From the NCBI RefSeq assembly GCF_000017625.1, contig NC_009712.1, positions 2,294,001 through 2,358,000 on the forward strand: DNA of 64,000 bases, given 5' to 3'. Of this stretch, positions 1 to 8,363 are shown piece by piece. The position numbers and the translations under genes are program-made. The stretch is from Methanoregula boonei 6A8 (lineage in GTDB: Archaea; Halobacteriota; Methanomicrobia; Methanomicrobiales; Methanospirillaceae). The notes beneath the pieces are model-generated. The model searched no databases, was not told where the DNA came from, and saw nothing but the letters and a program-made list of their open reading frames with translations. How positions within the stretch are numbered: position 1 is the first letter of the stretch; each line of letters opens with the position of its first letter.

Positions 1-215
1 CTGCCCAGCACTTTGCCCGGGACGATGATAGTCTCGCCTTTCTGGGCATAGCGGTTGATCTTGGACAGGTTGACCTCCGCATAGTTCCGGTTGGGGGTCT
101 CCAGTCTTCCGGCAATTTCACGCCAGATCTTTGCCTCATTCTCCCTGGATGTGTTCTTTAAGAGCAGAATAAGGTTGGTAAGACGGGGGTTCGTCTTTTC
201 CACGGTTCTTGTCAT
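1..215 (-). CDS. rpl18e: Ribosomal protein L18e (partial, 3' end outside window)
   Basis: Large-subunit ribosomal protein eL18. About 71 N-terminal residues are visible, beginning MTRTVEKTNPRLTNLI, a typical archaeal L18e start rich in Arg and Asn; the frame is open to base 1, so the C-terminus lies outside. The ATG overlaps the rpoD stop (ATGA-type, 4 bases), so it is translationally coupled to rpoD. The order rps13-rps4-rps11-rpoD-rpl18e is the classic archaeal alpha-like operon, which supports the assignment. Confidence 0.9.
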   Translation of the reverse strand, partial: MTRTVEKTNPRLTNLILLLKNTSRENEAKIWREIAGRLETPNRNYAEVNLSKINRYAQKGETIIVPGKVLG

Positions 216-1042
216 TTCTTCTCCTCCCCTGAAATTTCGCTTGTCTGTTTCTCCAGCTCTTCTGCCTGCGCTTTGACAAAGCCAAGCGCCTGGACCATAA
301 TCTCTTTTACGGGCAGCGATCCGTCACTTTCGACCGAGAAAATATACCGGTCGGGTTCTGCGGAAATCCGGATTGCCGGTTCCTCCCCGATACCGCTTGC
401 CAGGCAGGCCCGTTCGCAGAGCTTGCACATGGAGCAGTCGGGAAGCCTGCCCTCGATGACCTCGACTTTCTTTCCCTTAAGTGCAAGGATAGTGCGGGGG
501 CATTCGTCCACGCACATCCCGCATGCATCGCAGGTGGGGCTGATCGTGATGACCGGGTAGTTCTTGTACCCGCACACGAGGGTCGGCTGCCACTTTGCGT
601 GCACTTTGCCCTTGTTGAGGACGGCACGCGCTTCGATGACCAGTTTCTGTCCCTTGATGAGTTTTACGATGGGGATGTTGTCACTGACCGGCGCAGCCTG
701 AGGATCCTGCGGGATAAGGTCGCTTGAGGTGACCAGCTTGGGGCCCTCAACGCTGAGCGTATAGGTGACCGTGCAGGATGGGCAGCCCGCCCCTCCGCAC
801 GAACAGTCTCCTTGAGTCGAATAACTGGTAAGATCGGTCCTTATAGGAATGAGCCCGAGGCGATGCGCCAACATTTCGTCGAAGAGTGCGCTCGTGTTAT
901 CGTAGATGCGCACGTCCTCTATGGCAAGGGTCGGCACTTCGCCGATCATTGCCCGCCGAAACGAGTTTGCAAAGCCGGGCTGCGCTCCTGAGAGCGTGAA
1001 GCGTGCAACGGTGTCGTCCAGACTCGCGAATTCGATCTCCAT
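212..1042 (-). CDS. rpoD: RNA polymerase subunit Rpo3 (RpoD) with two ferredoxin-type 4Fe-4S motifs
   Basis: Archaeal RNA polymerase subunit D, the alpha/Rpb3 homologue that nucleates assembly with Rpo11. 276 residues from the ATG at 1042; a GTG one codon upstream is also open, but the ATG overlaps the rps11 stop (TGATG). The N-terminal dimerisation domain is followed by a Cys cluster at 80, 82, 87 and 90 (probable zinc) and an inserted ferredoxin-like domain at about 165-220. That insert has two complete CX2CX2CX3C sets (C171/174/177/181 and C203/206/209/213), so both clusters should be built. Two-cluster subunits are known in methanogens such as Methanosarcina; many other archaea have lost one or both. 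Confidence 0.95.
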   Translation of the reverse strand: MEIEFASLDDTVARFTLSGAQPGFANSFRRAMIGEVPTLAIEDVRIYDNTSALFDEMLAHRLGLIPIRTDLTSYSTQGDCSCGGAGCPSCTVTYTLSVEGPKLVTSSDLIPQDPQAAPVSDNIPIVKLIKGQKLVIEARAVLNKGKVHAKWQPTLVCGYKNYPVITISPTCDACGMCVDECPRTILALKGKKVEVIEGRLPDCSMCKLCERACLASGIGEEPAIRISAEPDRYIFSVESDGSLPVKEIMVQALGFVKAQAEELEKQTSEISGEEKK

Positions 1043-1440
1043 CACACTCTCCTTCCCCGCCGGCCGCCCTTGGGGCGGCAGGAGTCATGCGGGACCGGCG
1101 TGACGTCTTCAATCCGTCCGATGCGCATGCCCGCGCGGGCAAGGGCACGGATGGCTGCCTGAGCACCGGGGCCGGGGCTGCGCTGCTTACCCTGGCCGGG
1201 GGCACGTACCTTCACATGGACACCAACGATGCCCTTTTCACGTGCAATGGCTGCAACGTTTGCCGCCATCTGCATGGCCGCGTAGGGGGAGCTCTCGTTC
1301 CTGTCCTGCTTGACAACCATGCCACCGCTCGACTTGGTGACCGTCTCTGCTCCGGAGAGATCGGTAACGGTGATGATCGTGTTGTTAAAGGAGGCAAAGA
1401 TGTGTGCAATGCCCCACTTTTCCTTGTCGTTTGCCGCCAT
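1042..1440 (-). CDS. rps11: Ribosomal protein S11 (uS11)
   Basis: Small-subunit platform protein uS11, 132 residues, normal archaeal length. The sequence opens [20 protein letters not shown] and carries the family core, including SSPYAAM and a basic C-terminus rich in Arg, Lys and Gly that ends RRGRRV. It lies one base downstream of rps4 and overlaps rpoD, so it sits inside the operon. Nothing unusual. Confidence 0.97.
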   Translation of the reverse strand: MAANDKEKWGIAHIFASFNNTIITVTDLSGAETVTKSSGGMVVKQDRNESSPYAAMQMAANVAAIAREKGIVGVHVKVRAPGQGKQRSPGPGAQAAIRALARAGMRIGRIEDVTPVPHDSCRPKGGRRGRRV

Positions 1441-1441
1441 C

Positions 1442-1999
1442 TTAGTTCACCCCTGCACCTGTGGGCCTGGTGATCCGGGTCCGCTCTGCATGGCTCGCAT
1501 CAACAAACGGGGATTTTCCGGCATAGGAGATGGTGGTCTCTTCACCACGGGTAACGAGATACCCCGGAACGGTGACCCGCCGGCCGCCAATTGCGATATG
1601 GCCGTGAGTGACGAGCTGGCGTGCCTGCTTGGGTGAGCGGGCCAGGCCCTTGCGGTAAACAAGGGTCTGGAGTCGGCGCTCGAGCTGGGCCGGAACCTTG
1701 AGCGCGAGGACATTATCGATGTCCGCGTCGGGACCAAGGAGACCTGCACGCTGCATGTGGCTGATGAGCTCGGATTTCTTTGCCTCAAAGACCGTCTGGT
1801 TGGTAGCGCTCGACATGAGGGCGAGCAGCTCACGGGCGGCCTTGCGGTATTTCCTCAGGTGACTCTGCGCTTTCCAGACCTCGCGCTTGTTGCGCAGGCC
1901 GTACTCGATAACGAGCCGGGTCTCTTCCTCGATCCGGGTCTTCTCGAACGGGCGCTTGGGTGTCTGGTAGGACTTATGGTTCTTGCCCGGGTATCCCAT
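1442..1999 (-). CDS. rps4: Ribosomal protein S4 (uS4)
   Basis: Primary 16S rRNA binding protein uS4, 185 residues. The archaeal N-terminus ([20 protein letters not shown]) lacks the bacterial zinc knuckle. The S4 RNA-binding domain is visible around residues 105-165 ([20 protein letters not shown], then [18 protein letters not shown]). Second gene of the operon, 3 bases after rps13 and 1 base before rps11. Confidence 0.97.
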   Translation of the reverse strand: MGYPGKNHKSYQTPKRPFEKTRIEEETRLVIEYGLRNKREVWKAQSHLRKYRKAARELLALMSSATNQTVFEAKKSELISHMQRAGLLGPDADIDNVLALKVPAQLERRLQTLVYRKGLARSPKQARQLVTHGHIAIGGRRVTVPGYLVTRGEETTISYAGKSPFVDASHAERTRITRPTGAGVN

Positions 2000-2002
2000 G
2001 GC

Positions 2003-2464
2003 TTACTGGCCTCCTTCCTTCTTCTTGCTGACACCGACAGTCGTGCCGGTCCTGCCGGTCGACTTGGTGCGCTGCCCGCGGACCTTCTGGCCGGTTTCGT
2101 GCCGGATGCCCTTGTAGCAGCGGATCTTCCGCATCATGTTGATGTCTTCATCGCGGGCGAGCGCGACATCGCCACCGATGAGATGCTTGTTCTCACCAGT
2201 GTAGAGGTCTTTTGGCCGGTTTGCCATCCACATCGGGATGCTCGTAGCGTACTTCTCTACCGCGGCGCGGATCCGGTTCACGGATTCCTCGTCAAGGAGA
2301 CCGAGCTTTGCATACTCGTCAACCTTGGCCATCCGGGAGATGACCGTGGAGGTATGCCTGCCGATACCCTTGATACCGGTCAGCGCAACCCGCACCGACT
2401 TCGTGCCGTCCAGATCGGTCGTGCCAATCCGGACATAATATCGTATCTCTTCTTCCTGAGCCAT
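2003..2464 (-). CDS. rps13: Ribosomal protein S13 (uS13)
   Basis: Head protein uS13, which contacts the P-site tRNA and the intersubunit bridge. 153 residues with an N-terminal helix-two-turn-helix ([14 protein letters not shown]) and the basic tail [16 protein letters not shown]. It is the first protein gene of the operon and starts 35 bases downstream of tRNA-Ser; no TATA element is evident in that spacer, so the tRNA and the r-protein genes may share a transcript. Confidence 0.97.
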   Translation of the reverse strand: MAQEEEIRYYVRIGTTDLDGTKSVRVALTGIKGIGRHTSTVISRMAKVDEYAKLGLLDEESVNRIRAAVEKYATSIPMWMANRPKDLYTGENKHLIGGDVALARDEDINMMRKIRCYKGIRHETGQKVRGQRTKSTGRTGTTVGVSKKKEGGQ

Positions 2465-2499
2465 CCAATCCCCTCGATTTTGAGATTGTCTCTTTGAAG

Positions 2500-2584
2500 C
2501 GCTGAGGGAGGGATTTGAACCCTCGAGTCCTTTTGGGACACAGGTTTAGCAAACCTGCGCCATACCAGGCTTGGCTACCTCAAC
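2500..2584 (-). tRNA. tRNA-Ser (anticodon GCU)
   Basis: Read on the minus strand, an 85-nt cloverleaf: acceptor GTTGAGG/CCTCAGC (one G-U pair), anticodon stem CAGGT/ACCTG with loop TTGCTAA giving anticodon GCT, a long type-II variable arm (TGTCCCAAAAGGACTC) as expected for serine, and T arm GAGGGTTCAAATCCCTC. The discriminator is G and CCA is not encoded. No intron. A TATA-like AGTATAAAGC lies about 65 bases upstream of the 5' end. Confidence 0.96.
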
Positions 2585-3210
2585 AGAGGAATCTCGCATC
2601 TTCTCAGACACTCGCAACGGATAACCCGCTGCTCCATGAATGGTGCTTTATACTATGGTAGGGGTGGGGTAATAAGCGTTGTGGGAGGGACGCCGCCCAC
2701 AGGATCCTGTCGATACCAGGAGAGAAGGTTCCTGAATTCGCATTAGATGGTTCACTTAGTATGTTATCTAAGGGGGTTGATTGGTTTTCCTATAGTATTA
2801 TAACAGTATGTGGCGGGTAGGGGAAATATCCGTACTCTTACATTGAGGACTCCGATAGCCGGGGAGAGCGATCGCTCATCCTTTGTATTCTGAATGAGGG
2901 GGTCAGATAGGGGAATTCTGTTTTCCTAAAAAATCCCCCAAAAAAATCTTCGCCGTAATTTTTCCCGACTATGCACTGCCTGTGATTAGCAAAAACAGTT
3001 TTGGATCGTGTGACCCCACTCAGTGTAATCCGGTTTAAAATGCAGGATAGCATTTTTTTCAGAGGTAAAATTACCCGATTTTCGGGAAAAATTCCCAAAT
3101 GCTGGTGCAGGGGGTCACATAAGTACATTTTGTTTATCACTCCTGGAGCGACGTTCCCCTCTCACGCACAATTCTTATTACTGCACCATCACTGTCTTAG
3201 ATGATCATCC
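2585..3210. other. Non-coding stretch between tRNA-Ser and the isochorismatase gene
   Basis: 626 bases without a convincing gene. It holds the upstream region of the tRNA/rps13 transcript (TATA-like sequence near 2650 on the minus strand), a perfect 12-base palindrome GAGCGATCGCTC at 2866-2877, AT-rich blocks near 2790-2815 and 2930-2960, and repeat element A (2898-3120). Short open frames here match nothing recognisable and lack a Shine-Dalgarno. Confidence 0.7.
2898..3120 (-). repeat. Three-box repeat element, copy A
   Basis: Three copies of an 11-base box, alternating in orientation about 100 bases apart: GGGGGTCAGAT at 2898-2908, TGTGACCCCA at 3009-3018 and GGGGGTCACAT at 3110-3120. Read on the minus strand the layout matches copy B at 27543-27783. 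The middle boxes share extended flanking sequence (GGGGTCACACGATCC here, GGGGTCACATGATCC in B) followed by a T run and GCTAATC versus GCAAATG, so the two are probably diverged copies of one element. Function unknown. Confidence 0.65.
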
Positions 3211-3777
3211 ATGGAACGTCCCGCACTGCTGATCATCGATATGCAGAACGATTTTGTCCGGGAAGGGGCGCCGCTCCGGGTAGCCCAGGCAAAGAGCGTC
3301 ATCCCGAAGATCCTGGAGGTGCTCGAAGCATTCCGGGCAAAGAACCTCCCAGTCTTCCATATCCTGCGAATCCACCGTAGCGACGGGTCCGATGTTGAGA
3401 TCACGAGAATTGAGATCTTTTCCCGGCACCCGTTTGCCGTTGCAGGATCGGAGGGTGCCCGGGAGATCACGGAGCTTACACCCCGGCCGGGCGAGCACGT
3501 GATCGGGAAAGTGAGGATGAGCGCGTTTATCGGTACCGAACTCGGCCTCATGCTCCAGACGCTTGGTGTCACGGAACTGGTCGTGACCGGGATCCAGACT
3601 CCCAACTGCATCCGAACCACGGTCTTTGACGCCATAGCGTACAACTACCCGGTGATACTTGTGGACGATGCCACCGGCGCCCAGTCGGAGGATATCCACC
3701 GGGCAAACGTCCTGGATATGAAAAACATTGGTGTCCGGATCATGGACACCCGGACCCTTATTGACACGCTGGGGTAA
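3211..3777 (+). CDS. Isochorismatase-family cysteine hydrolase
   Basis: Cytoplasmic hydrolase of the isochorismatase/nicotinamidase superfamily, 188 residues. The catalytic triad is intact: D10 in the opening LLIIDMQNDF motif, K100 (VIGKVRMSAF) and C133 (GIQTPNCIRTT), with the usual cis-peptide region just before the Cys. The substrate cannot be read from the sequence; a nicotinamidase would be expected to show metal ligands more clearly. The start has no Shine-Dalgarno, so the message may be leaderless. It is followed 39 bases later by a TSUP permease on the same strand, a possible transport/hydrolase pair. Confidence 0.88.
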   Translation: MERPALLIIDMQNDFVREGAPLRVAQAKSVIPKILEVLEAFRAKNLPVFHILRIHRSDGSDVEITRIEIFSRHPFAVAGSEGAREITELTPRPGEHVIGKVRMSAFIGTELGLMLQTLGVTELVVTGIQTPNCIRTTVFDAIAYNYPVILVDDATGAQSEDIHRANVLDMKNIGVRIMDTRTLIDTLG

Positions 3778-3816
3778 CCGGCACCCTATTCCGTTTTACC
3801 GCACGGGAGACCGCAC

Positions 3817-4590
3817 ATGCTCACCGGAACCGAACTCGCACTCGCAGGACTCGCTGCCGCTGCCGCGGGCATGGCAAATGCCCTTGCCGGTGGCGGCACC
3901 CTGATCTCGTTTCCGGCGCTTGTTGCCCTCGGGGTTCCTGAAGTCGTGGCAAACATCACCAATACCGTTGCACTCTGCCCGGGGTACGTGGGTGGGGCAC
4001 TTGCCCAGAGAAAAGATCTGGCAGGGCAGAAAAAGCGCCTGCTGATGTTATTGCCGTCAGCGATCATCGGCGGTCTTGCGGGAGGGATCCTCCTCCTCTA
4101 TGTCAGCGAACAGGTCTTCCATGTGCTTGTCCCGTTCCTGATCCTCCTTGCTGCGATCCTGCTTGCAGTCCAGGACCGGATCCGGGACTGGATCCGCCGC
4201 CATACCGGGAGCGACGGGACTGACGGGAAAGGGTGTCGGAACGCGGCCCTTCCGGTTGGCCTTGCCGCGGCGTACGGCGGGTACTTCGGACCGGGACTCT
4301 CGGTGATCTACCTTGCCGTGCTTGGCCTTTTCCTTGACGATACCTTAACCCGGCTCAACGCGCTCAAGCAGTGCCTGTCGCTTGCCACCAATGTTGCAGC
4401 GGCGGTATTTTTCCTCTTCTCCGGCCTTATTATCTGGCCGCTTGCCATCGTGATGGCGGCAGGGGCGCTCCTTGGCGGGGCCATGGGCGGGCATATTGCA
4501 GGCAGGATCGATCCGGCCCGGCTGAAATGGCTGATCGTCACCATCGGGATGGCTGTGGGGCTGTACTACCTCGTCCAGCTCCTCATCTGA
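3817..4590 (+). CDS. TSUP-family (TauE/SafE) membrane permease
   Basis: 257-residue integral membrane protein of the TauE/SafE (DUF81) family, which exports sulfite, sulfoacetate or related organosulfur anions. The N-terminus has the family signature AGMANALAGGGTLISFPALV, and the second half repeats it as a diverged unit (AAYGGYFGPGLSVIYLAVLG), matching the internal duplication of this family. About seven to eight hydrophobic segments. The substrate is unknown; the upstream cysteine hydrolase is a possible partner. Confidence 0.85.
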   Translation: MLTGTELALAGLAAAAAGMANALAGGGTLISFPALVALGVPEVVANITNTVALCPGYVGGALAQRKDLAGQKKRLLMLLPSAIIGGLAGGILLLYVSEQVFHVLVPFLILLAAILLAVQDRIRDWIRRHTGSDGTDGKGCRNAALPVGLAAAYGGYFGPGLSVIYLAVLGLFLDDTLTRLNALKQCLSLATNVAAAVFFLFSGLIIWPLAIVMAAGALLGGAMGGHIAGRIDPARLKWLIVTIGMAVGLYYLVQLLI

Positions 4591-4641
4591 AGGGGAGCTG
4601 GCAGGTTACAAAAAAAGGGGGGATGGCTCTTCCCCGGTAAA

Positions 4642-5418
4642 TCAGAGGGCCCGTACCAGTGAACGACGGGTAACAAGGCCCGCCAGTTTCCCTTTGTCCA
4701 GGACAGGCACCGTGCTGATATTCTTTTTGACCATCAGGTCAACTACGCTCTGGTAACCGGCGCCGATATCCAGGGACAGAAGCGGGGCGCTCATAATGTC
4801 TTTTACCAGCAGGTTCCGTATCTGGTGGTCCTGATGCTGGTCTTTAACTGCCTCCCGGAACTTCCGCATCGCAACCGCCACATCGGTCTCGGTGACAATA
4901 CCGGTCAGCTTGTTGTTCTCCGTGACCACAAACCGTGAGACCGCATCGTCCAGCATCCGGCGCCGCAGGTGGACCACGCGCTCGTCCGCCTCGATGGTGA
5001 CCGCCTTGTCCAGAGCATCCCTGAGGGACCCGGTATAAGGGTATTTCCTGAGCAGGTCGATTGCCGTCACCTGGCCGATCAGGTGGTGCTCGCTGTCGTA
5101 CACAACCACCAGCTTGTACTGCTGGAGCAGGGGAACGAGCACGTTCACACTCTCATCGGGATAGACGCTGGTAAAGTCCTCTTTGACCACGCTTGCTACG
5201 TGGATGGCAGCCGGGGCAATCGCCGTATTCTGTTTGCTGCCCAGCTTCTCTGCAATCGCCTCGCGGGAGACCGTGCCGACCACGGAGTTATTGTTGAGCG
5301 CAATCAATGGATCAATGCCTTCGGCAAGCATCTTGTCGAGCGCTTCAGTGATCTTTGCGGATTTGGCTATGGTCGTTGGTTTTGCCATGATATCTTTAAC
5401 AAACAGTTCTTTTGTCAT
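4642..5418 (-). CDS. CBS-domain protein (four CBS motifs)
   Basis: 258-residue soluble protein made almost entirely of four CBS motifs (about 8-60, 75-125, 135-190 and 205-257), that is two Bateman modules. Such modules typically bind AMP, ATP, SAM or related adenosyl ligands. No catalytic domain is attached, so a regulatory or ligand-sensing role is inferred. Last gene of a minus-strand cluster of four CBS genes. Its ATG overlaps the stop of the broken small reading frame upstream (AAATGA), a sign that the two were once coupled. Confidence 0.88.
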   Translation of the reverse strand: MTKELFVKDIMAKPTTIAKSAKITEALDKMLAEGIDPLIALNNNSVVGTVSREAIAEKLGSKQNTAIAPAAIHVASVVKEDFTSVYPDESVNVLVPLLQQYKLVVVYDSEHHLIGQVTAIDLLRKYPYTGSLRDALDKAVTIEADERVVHLRRRMLDDAVSRFVVTENNKLTGIVTETDVAVAMRKFREAVKDQHQDHQIRNLLVKDIMSAPLLSLDIGAGYQSVVDLMVKKNISTVPVLDKGKLAGLVTRRSLVRAL

Positions 5419-5619
5419 TTCGCCACTTCCTTTATGATATCATCTCGTTTTTGTATCTCCACAAGGGGGTTCGTATTCGACGGCAACAAGATTGTTGACC
5501 TGTTCGCGCTGCACACGTTCCGCCCGTACGGGTGCGTGCTTCTCCCGTACCGGGATGTTCGTACCATCCTACCGGTCCTTCATAGGCTTTCCCCCCAGGC
5601 CGCCGCCGGCTCTTGTCAT
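5415..5619 (-). pseudogene. Broken small gene between CBS genes (in-frame TAG and a C5 frameshift)
   Basis: On the minus strand an ATG at 5619 opens MTRAGGGLGGKPMKDR, hits TAG at 5571-5569, and continues in the same frame as DGTNIPVREKHAPVRAER, then VQREQVNNLVAVEYE. A run of five C (G at 5465-5469 on the plus strand) then breaks the frame; removing one C gives EPLVEIQKRDDIIKEVAK and a TGA that overlaps the next gene's ATG. Codon choice along this path is gene-like. I read it as a decaying coding sequence of about 67 residues. Alternatives are a sequencing error at the homopolymer or recoding. The protein resembles nothing I recognise. Confidence 0.45.
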
Positions 5620-5648
5620 GGAAGGCAAGGGATCCGGCCGGCATGGGA

Positions 5649-6590
5649 CTACTCAGCGGAGAAACCCCGCACGAGATCGAATTCGGTGACCAGGCCAACG
5701 AGGCGTGAGTCCTCGATGACCGGGAGCGCCCCGATGTTCTTAGACAGCATCTCCCGCGCCGCCTCGTTGATAGGCGTCTCCGGGGTGGTGGTAAAGAGGC
5801 TGCCGGCCATGAGCGTGCGTACCGGGAGCGCCATCACCTCAGCGACATGTCCGGTCTCAAGCCGGGAGAAGACCTCGCGGCTCCCCAGATAGCGCATGAT
5901 GTCGGTGGCGGTGATGATACCAAAGAGCACATCGTCGCTGATCACGGGAAGCCGGCGGAACCGGAACCGGGTCATGTCTTTTGTCACCTCGGAAAGCGGG
6001 CTGTCCGGCGCGGTCACCCGCAGGGAGGAACTCATCACATCCTCGATCGTGAGCGGGCTGTGCTCTGCGGCAAGCATCCGCAACACGTCCCGTTCTGTCA
6101 GGATGCCGGCAAGCGTCCCGTCATCATCCACAATCGGGAGCCCGCCGATCTTCTTTCCCACGATGATTTTGAGGGCATCCAGAAGCCGCGCATTCCGCGG
6201 CAGGGTTTCGGGCTTGGGTGTCATGAGCGTACGAACGCTCTCGTTTACCGCGGCACGCAGGTTACCGTTGTGCCGGACACTGACCAGACGGTACTTGTCA
6301 CCCCCGCCCATGAAACTGATCACGTCGCCCGAGGTGACGATCCCGCGCAGTTTCCTTGTACCGGGATCGGTCACGGGAAGCCGGCGGAACCCGCAGTCTG
6401 TCATCGTTGCCACGGCGCTGATAATACTCTGTGTGGGCGGGACAGAGATAACATCCCGTGTCGCAATCGCCATCACTTCGCCTTCCTGCTGTACGATATG
6501 GGATTTGAACTCAACCGGGCCGCGATCAAGTTTTCCCCGCATTTTGAGGAGCCGGTCGCCCTGTTTTGCAACCTGCCCGTTCCGGTGCAT
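5649..6590 (-). CDS. CBS-domain protein (four CBS motifs, basic N-terminal extension)
   Basis: 313 residues from the ATG at 6590, chosen because GAGGAGAG lies 6-7 bases upstream; the longer frame to 6650 has no ribosome site. A basic N-terminal segment of about 45 residues (opening MHRNGQVAKQGDRLLKMRGK) precedes four CBS motifs, the first beginning MAIATRDVISVPPTQ. Repeats such as MTPKPETLPRNARLLDALK and PVISDDVLFGIITATD show the CBS fold. No enzymatic domain, so a nucleotide- or metabolite-sensing role is inferred. Confidence 0.87.
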   Translation of the reverse strand: MHRNGQVAKQGDRLLKMRGKLDRGPVEFKSHIVQQEGEVMAIATRDVISVPPTQSIISAVATMTDCGFRRLPVTDPGTRKLRGIVTSGDVISFMGGGDKYRLVSVRHNGNLRAAVNESVRTLMTPKPETLPRNARLLDALKIIVGKKIGGLPIVDDDGTLAGILTERDVLRMLAAEHSPLTIEDVMSSSLRVTAPDSPLSEVTKDMTRFRFRRLPVISDDVLFGIITATDIMRYLGSREVFSRLETGHVAEVMALPVRTLMAGSLFTTTPETPINEAAREMLSKNIGALPVIEDSRLVGLVTEFDLVRGFSAE

Positions 6591-6798
6591 GTATACTCTC
6601 CTCTGGTTCTGGCCCACTCTGCCCCGCCTGCCGCATTCCCGCGGAAACAACCGGGCAATTGTTGGCCGTTATGGTGGTGGTGTTCCTATTTCCTGCCCCG
6701 GGGATTCTTTTTGTAATTGTCCAAAGGGTTTCCGGTGCCCCAAACCCCTTATGGACGTTCCGTGGTATCTTTGAGGTACCTGCCAGACACTTTCTTTG

Positions 6799-7548
6799 TT
6801 ATGCGAGCCCGGCAAGGACATCATGGCGGTCGATAATCCCCACCACGGACTCGTTATCCACGACCGGGAGCCGGCTTATGTCGTTATCCACCATGAGCCG
6901 GGCGGCTTCGGAGAGCAATGATCCTGACGGAACCGTAATCACATCCGGGATCATCACATCTCCAACCGTACGGGTGCTGTTCTGGGCGATGGCCGATCGC
7001 ACTCCTCCCGACCGGATCAGGTCCCTCCGGGAAATCAACCCCACCAGCCGACGCTTCTTAACCACCGGGAATGCGGTAAACCCGCACTCGGTGATCTTCG
7101 CATATACCTGCTGGAGAGTGTCGGCCGGGTCCACAGTCTGGATCTTCTTTGACATGCGCGAACTTACCCTGCCGGAGAGTTCGTTTCTCGATATGATGAC
7201 CGGGAAGAGATCGGAGAGGAGCACCCCGCCCAGGATATGGCGGCTGGCATCCACGATCGCCGCGCTGTCGGTGGCATGGGCCCGCATGGCTTTGGCAGCA
7301 CTCTCGACAGAGGCATCGGGGGCAGCGCTTGCCGCCTCCTTGACAAATCCCTCGACGGTCACGTTCGATTTGGTTGCGGTGACCCGCAGGGCATCGGTGA
7401 TATCGATGTACCCGAGCAGGTCTTTCTTCTGGCCGGTCACGTAGACCTCCCGGAACCGGTCGTCTCTCAAGATCTGCCGTGCCTTGGTAATCCCGTCACA
7501 AAAAGCAAGCACCGGAATCTCAAGCATGAAATCCCGTGCTGTTTTCAT
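6799..7548 (-). CDS. CBS-domain protein
   Basis: 249 residues with CBS motifs; the C-terminal pair is clear (QTVDPADTLQQVYAKITECG and VGDVMIPDVITVPSGSLLSE) and the N-terminal pair weaker. Its start overlaps the stop of the upstream CBS/zinc-ribbon gene by 4 bases (ATGA), so the two are translationally coupled and may form one complex. About 208 bases without a gene follow before the next CBS gene. Confidence 0.86.
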   Translation of the reverse strand: MKTARDFMLEIPVLAFCDGITKARQILRDDRFREVYVTGQKKDLLGYIDITDALRVTATKSNVTVEGFVKEAASAAPDASVESAAKAMRAHATDSAAIVDASRHILGGVLLSDLFPVIISRNELSGRVSSRMSKKIQTVDPADTLQQVYAKITECGFTAFPVVKKRRLVGLISRRDLIRSGGVRSAIAQNSTRTVGDVMIPDVITVPSGSLLSEAARLMVDNDISRLPVVDNESVVGIIDRHDVLAGLA

Positions 7549-8111
7549 GTAAGGGAATCCTCCTCCCGGCAGCGGGGGCAGAGAAGGACGGAATCCACTC
7601 GCTTGAGATCATCAGACATCTGGCTGCAACGGTTACACATGCCCACCTCGATGTTGTCATCGCGGTTGATCTCGATGAGATCGGTGAGGAGCTCGTTCTG
7701 CTCGTTGAAGGTGGTCAGGAGGTCCCGTACGGTCACAATACCGATAACCTTGCCGGCTTTATCGACCACGGGAAGTCTCCTGACCCGGTGCTTGACCATC
7801 ATCTGGGCCGCGTCGACTACCGTCTTGTCCGCACTCACCGTAATGAGTGGCGTACTCATGATTGTATTTACCTGGACTGAGCTTGGCTTGAGATCCTTAG
7901 CCACCACCTTGCAGTTGATGTCCTCTTCTGTGACAATGCCAATGGGTTCGTTCCTTTCAAGGATAATGACGCTTCCGACCTCTTCACGGCACATGGCTTT
8001 TGCAGCTTTTGCCACATTGGCCTCGATGCTGATCATGATCGGGTTGCGTTTCATCACATCGCTTAACGGGACACGGGTCTCAAACCGGATCGTGTTGGTT
8101 GTCTTTTTCAT
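7545..8111 (-). CDS. CBS-pair protein with C-terminal zinc ribbon
   Basis: 188 residues: two CBS motifs (about 20-75 and 85-140) followed by a C-terminal treble-clef-like zinc ribbon, with CNRCSQM and LLCPRCREED giving a CX2C...CX2C quartet. CBS-plus-ribbon proteins are common in methanogens; the ribbon suggests nucleic acid or protein contact, but the role is unknown. First gene of the CBS cluster. It has a strong Shine-Dalgarno (AAGGAGGTGA) and a TATA-like box at 8173-8182, divergent from the GTPase gene. Confidence 0.9.
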   Translation of the reverse strand: MKKTTNTIRFETRVPLSDVMKRNPIMISIEANVAKAAKAMCREEVGSVIILERNEPIGIVTEEDINCKVVAKDLKPSSVQVNTIMSTPLITVSADKTVVDAAQMMVKHRVRRLPVVDKAGKVIGIVTVRDLLTTFNEQNELLTDLIEINRDDNIEVGMCNRCSQMSDDLKRVDSVLLCPRCREEDSLT

Positions 8112-8172
8112 GAGTCACCTCCTTTTAAAAGTGCTAGGCTGATGATTACAATTAGCATCCTTTCCGCCCCAT

Positions 8173-8182
8173 GTATAAATAG
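8173..8182 (-). promoter_or_regulatory. TATA-like box for the CBS gene cluster
   Basis: CTATTTATAC on the minus strand, 62-71 bases upstream of the first CBS gene's ATG. This predicts transcription starting near 8150 and a leader of about 40 bases carrying the Shine-Dalgarno. The remainder of the 252-base divergent region to 8363 contains a second AT-rich element (ACATAATAAAG near 8275) suited to the GTPase gene. Confidence 0.5.
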
Positions 8183-8363
8183 CATGTGGCAGTGGCATTT
8201 TTCCCATGCAGCGGGGTAATATCCGGGCAGCGGGACAGGGAACAACACAAACTTGCAGACGGGAGTTACAAGAAACATAATAAAGAATCCTTGCCAAACA
8301 CTAGTAACTGCTGGCGGCAGACCGGGCAAGACCGGCCCGCCGCTTAGAAAAAATGAGGGCCCT

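Noticed and set aside
2866-2877. Palindrome GAGCGATCGCTC as a regulatory site
   Set aside because: It contains the common GCGATCGC octamer and is not positioned relative to a promoter; it is probably incidental.
5569-5571. In-frame TAG as a possible pyrrolysine codon
   Set aside because: Pyrrolysine is not expected in Methanomicrobiales, no pyl gene is in the window, and the same frame also carries a homopolymer frameshift, so decay or error is simpler.
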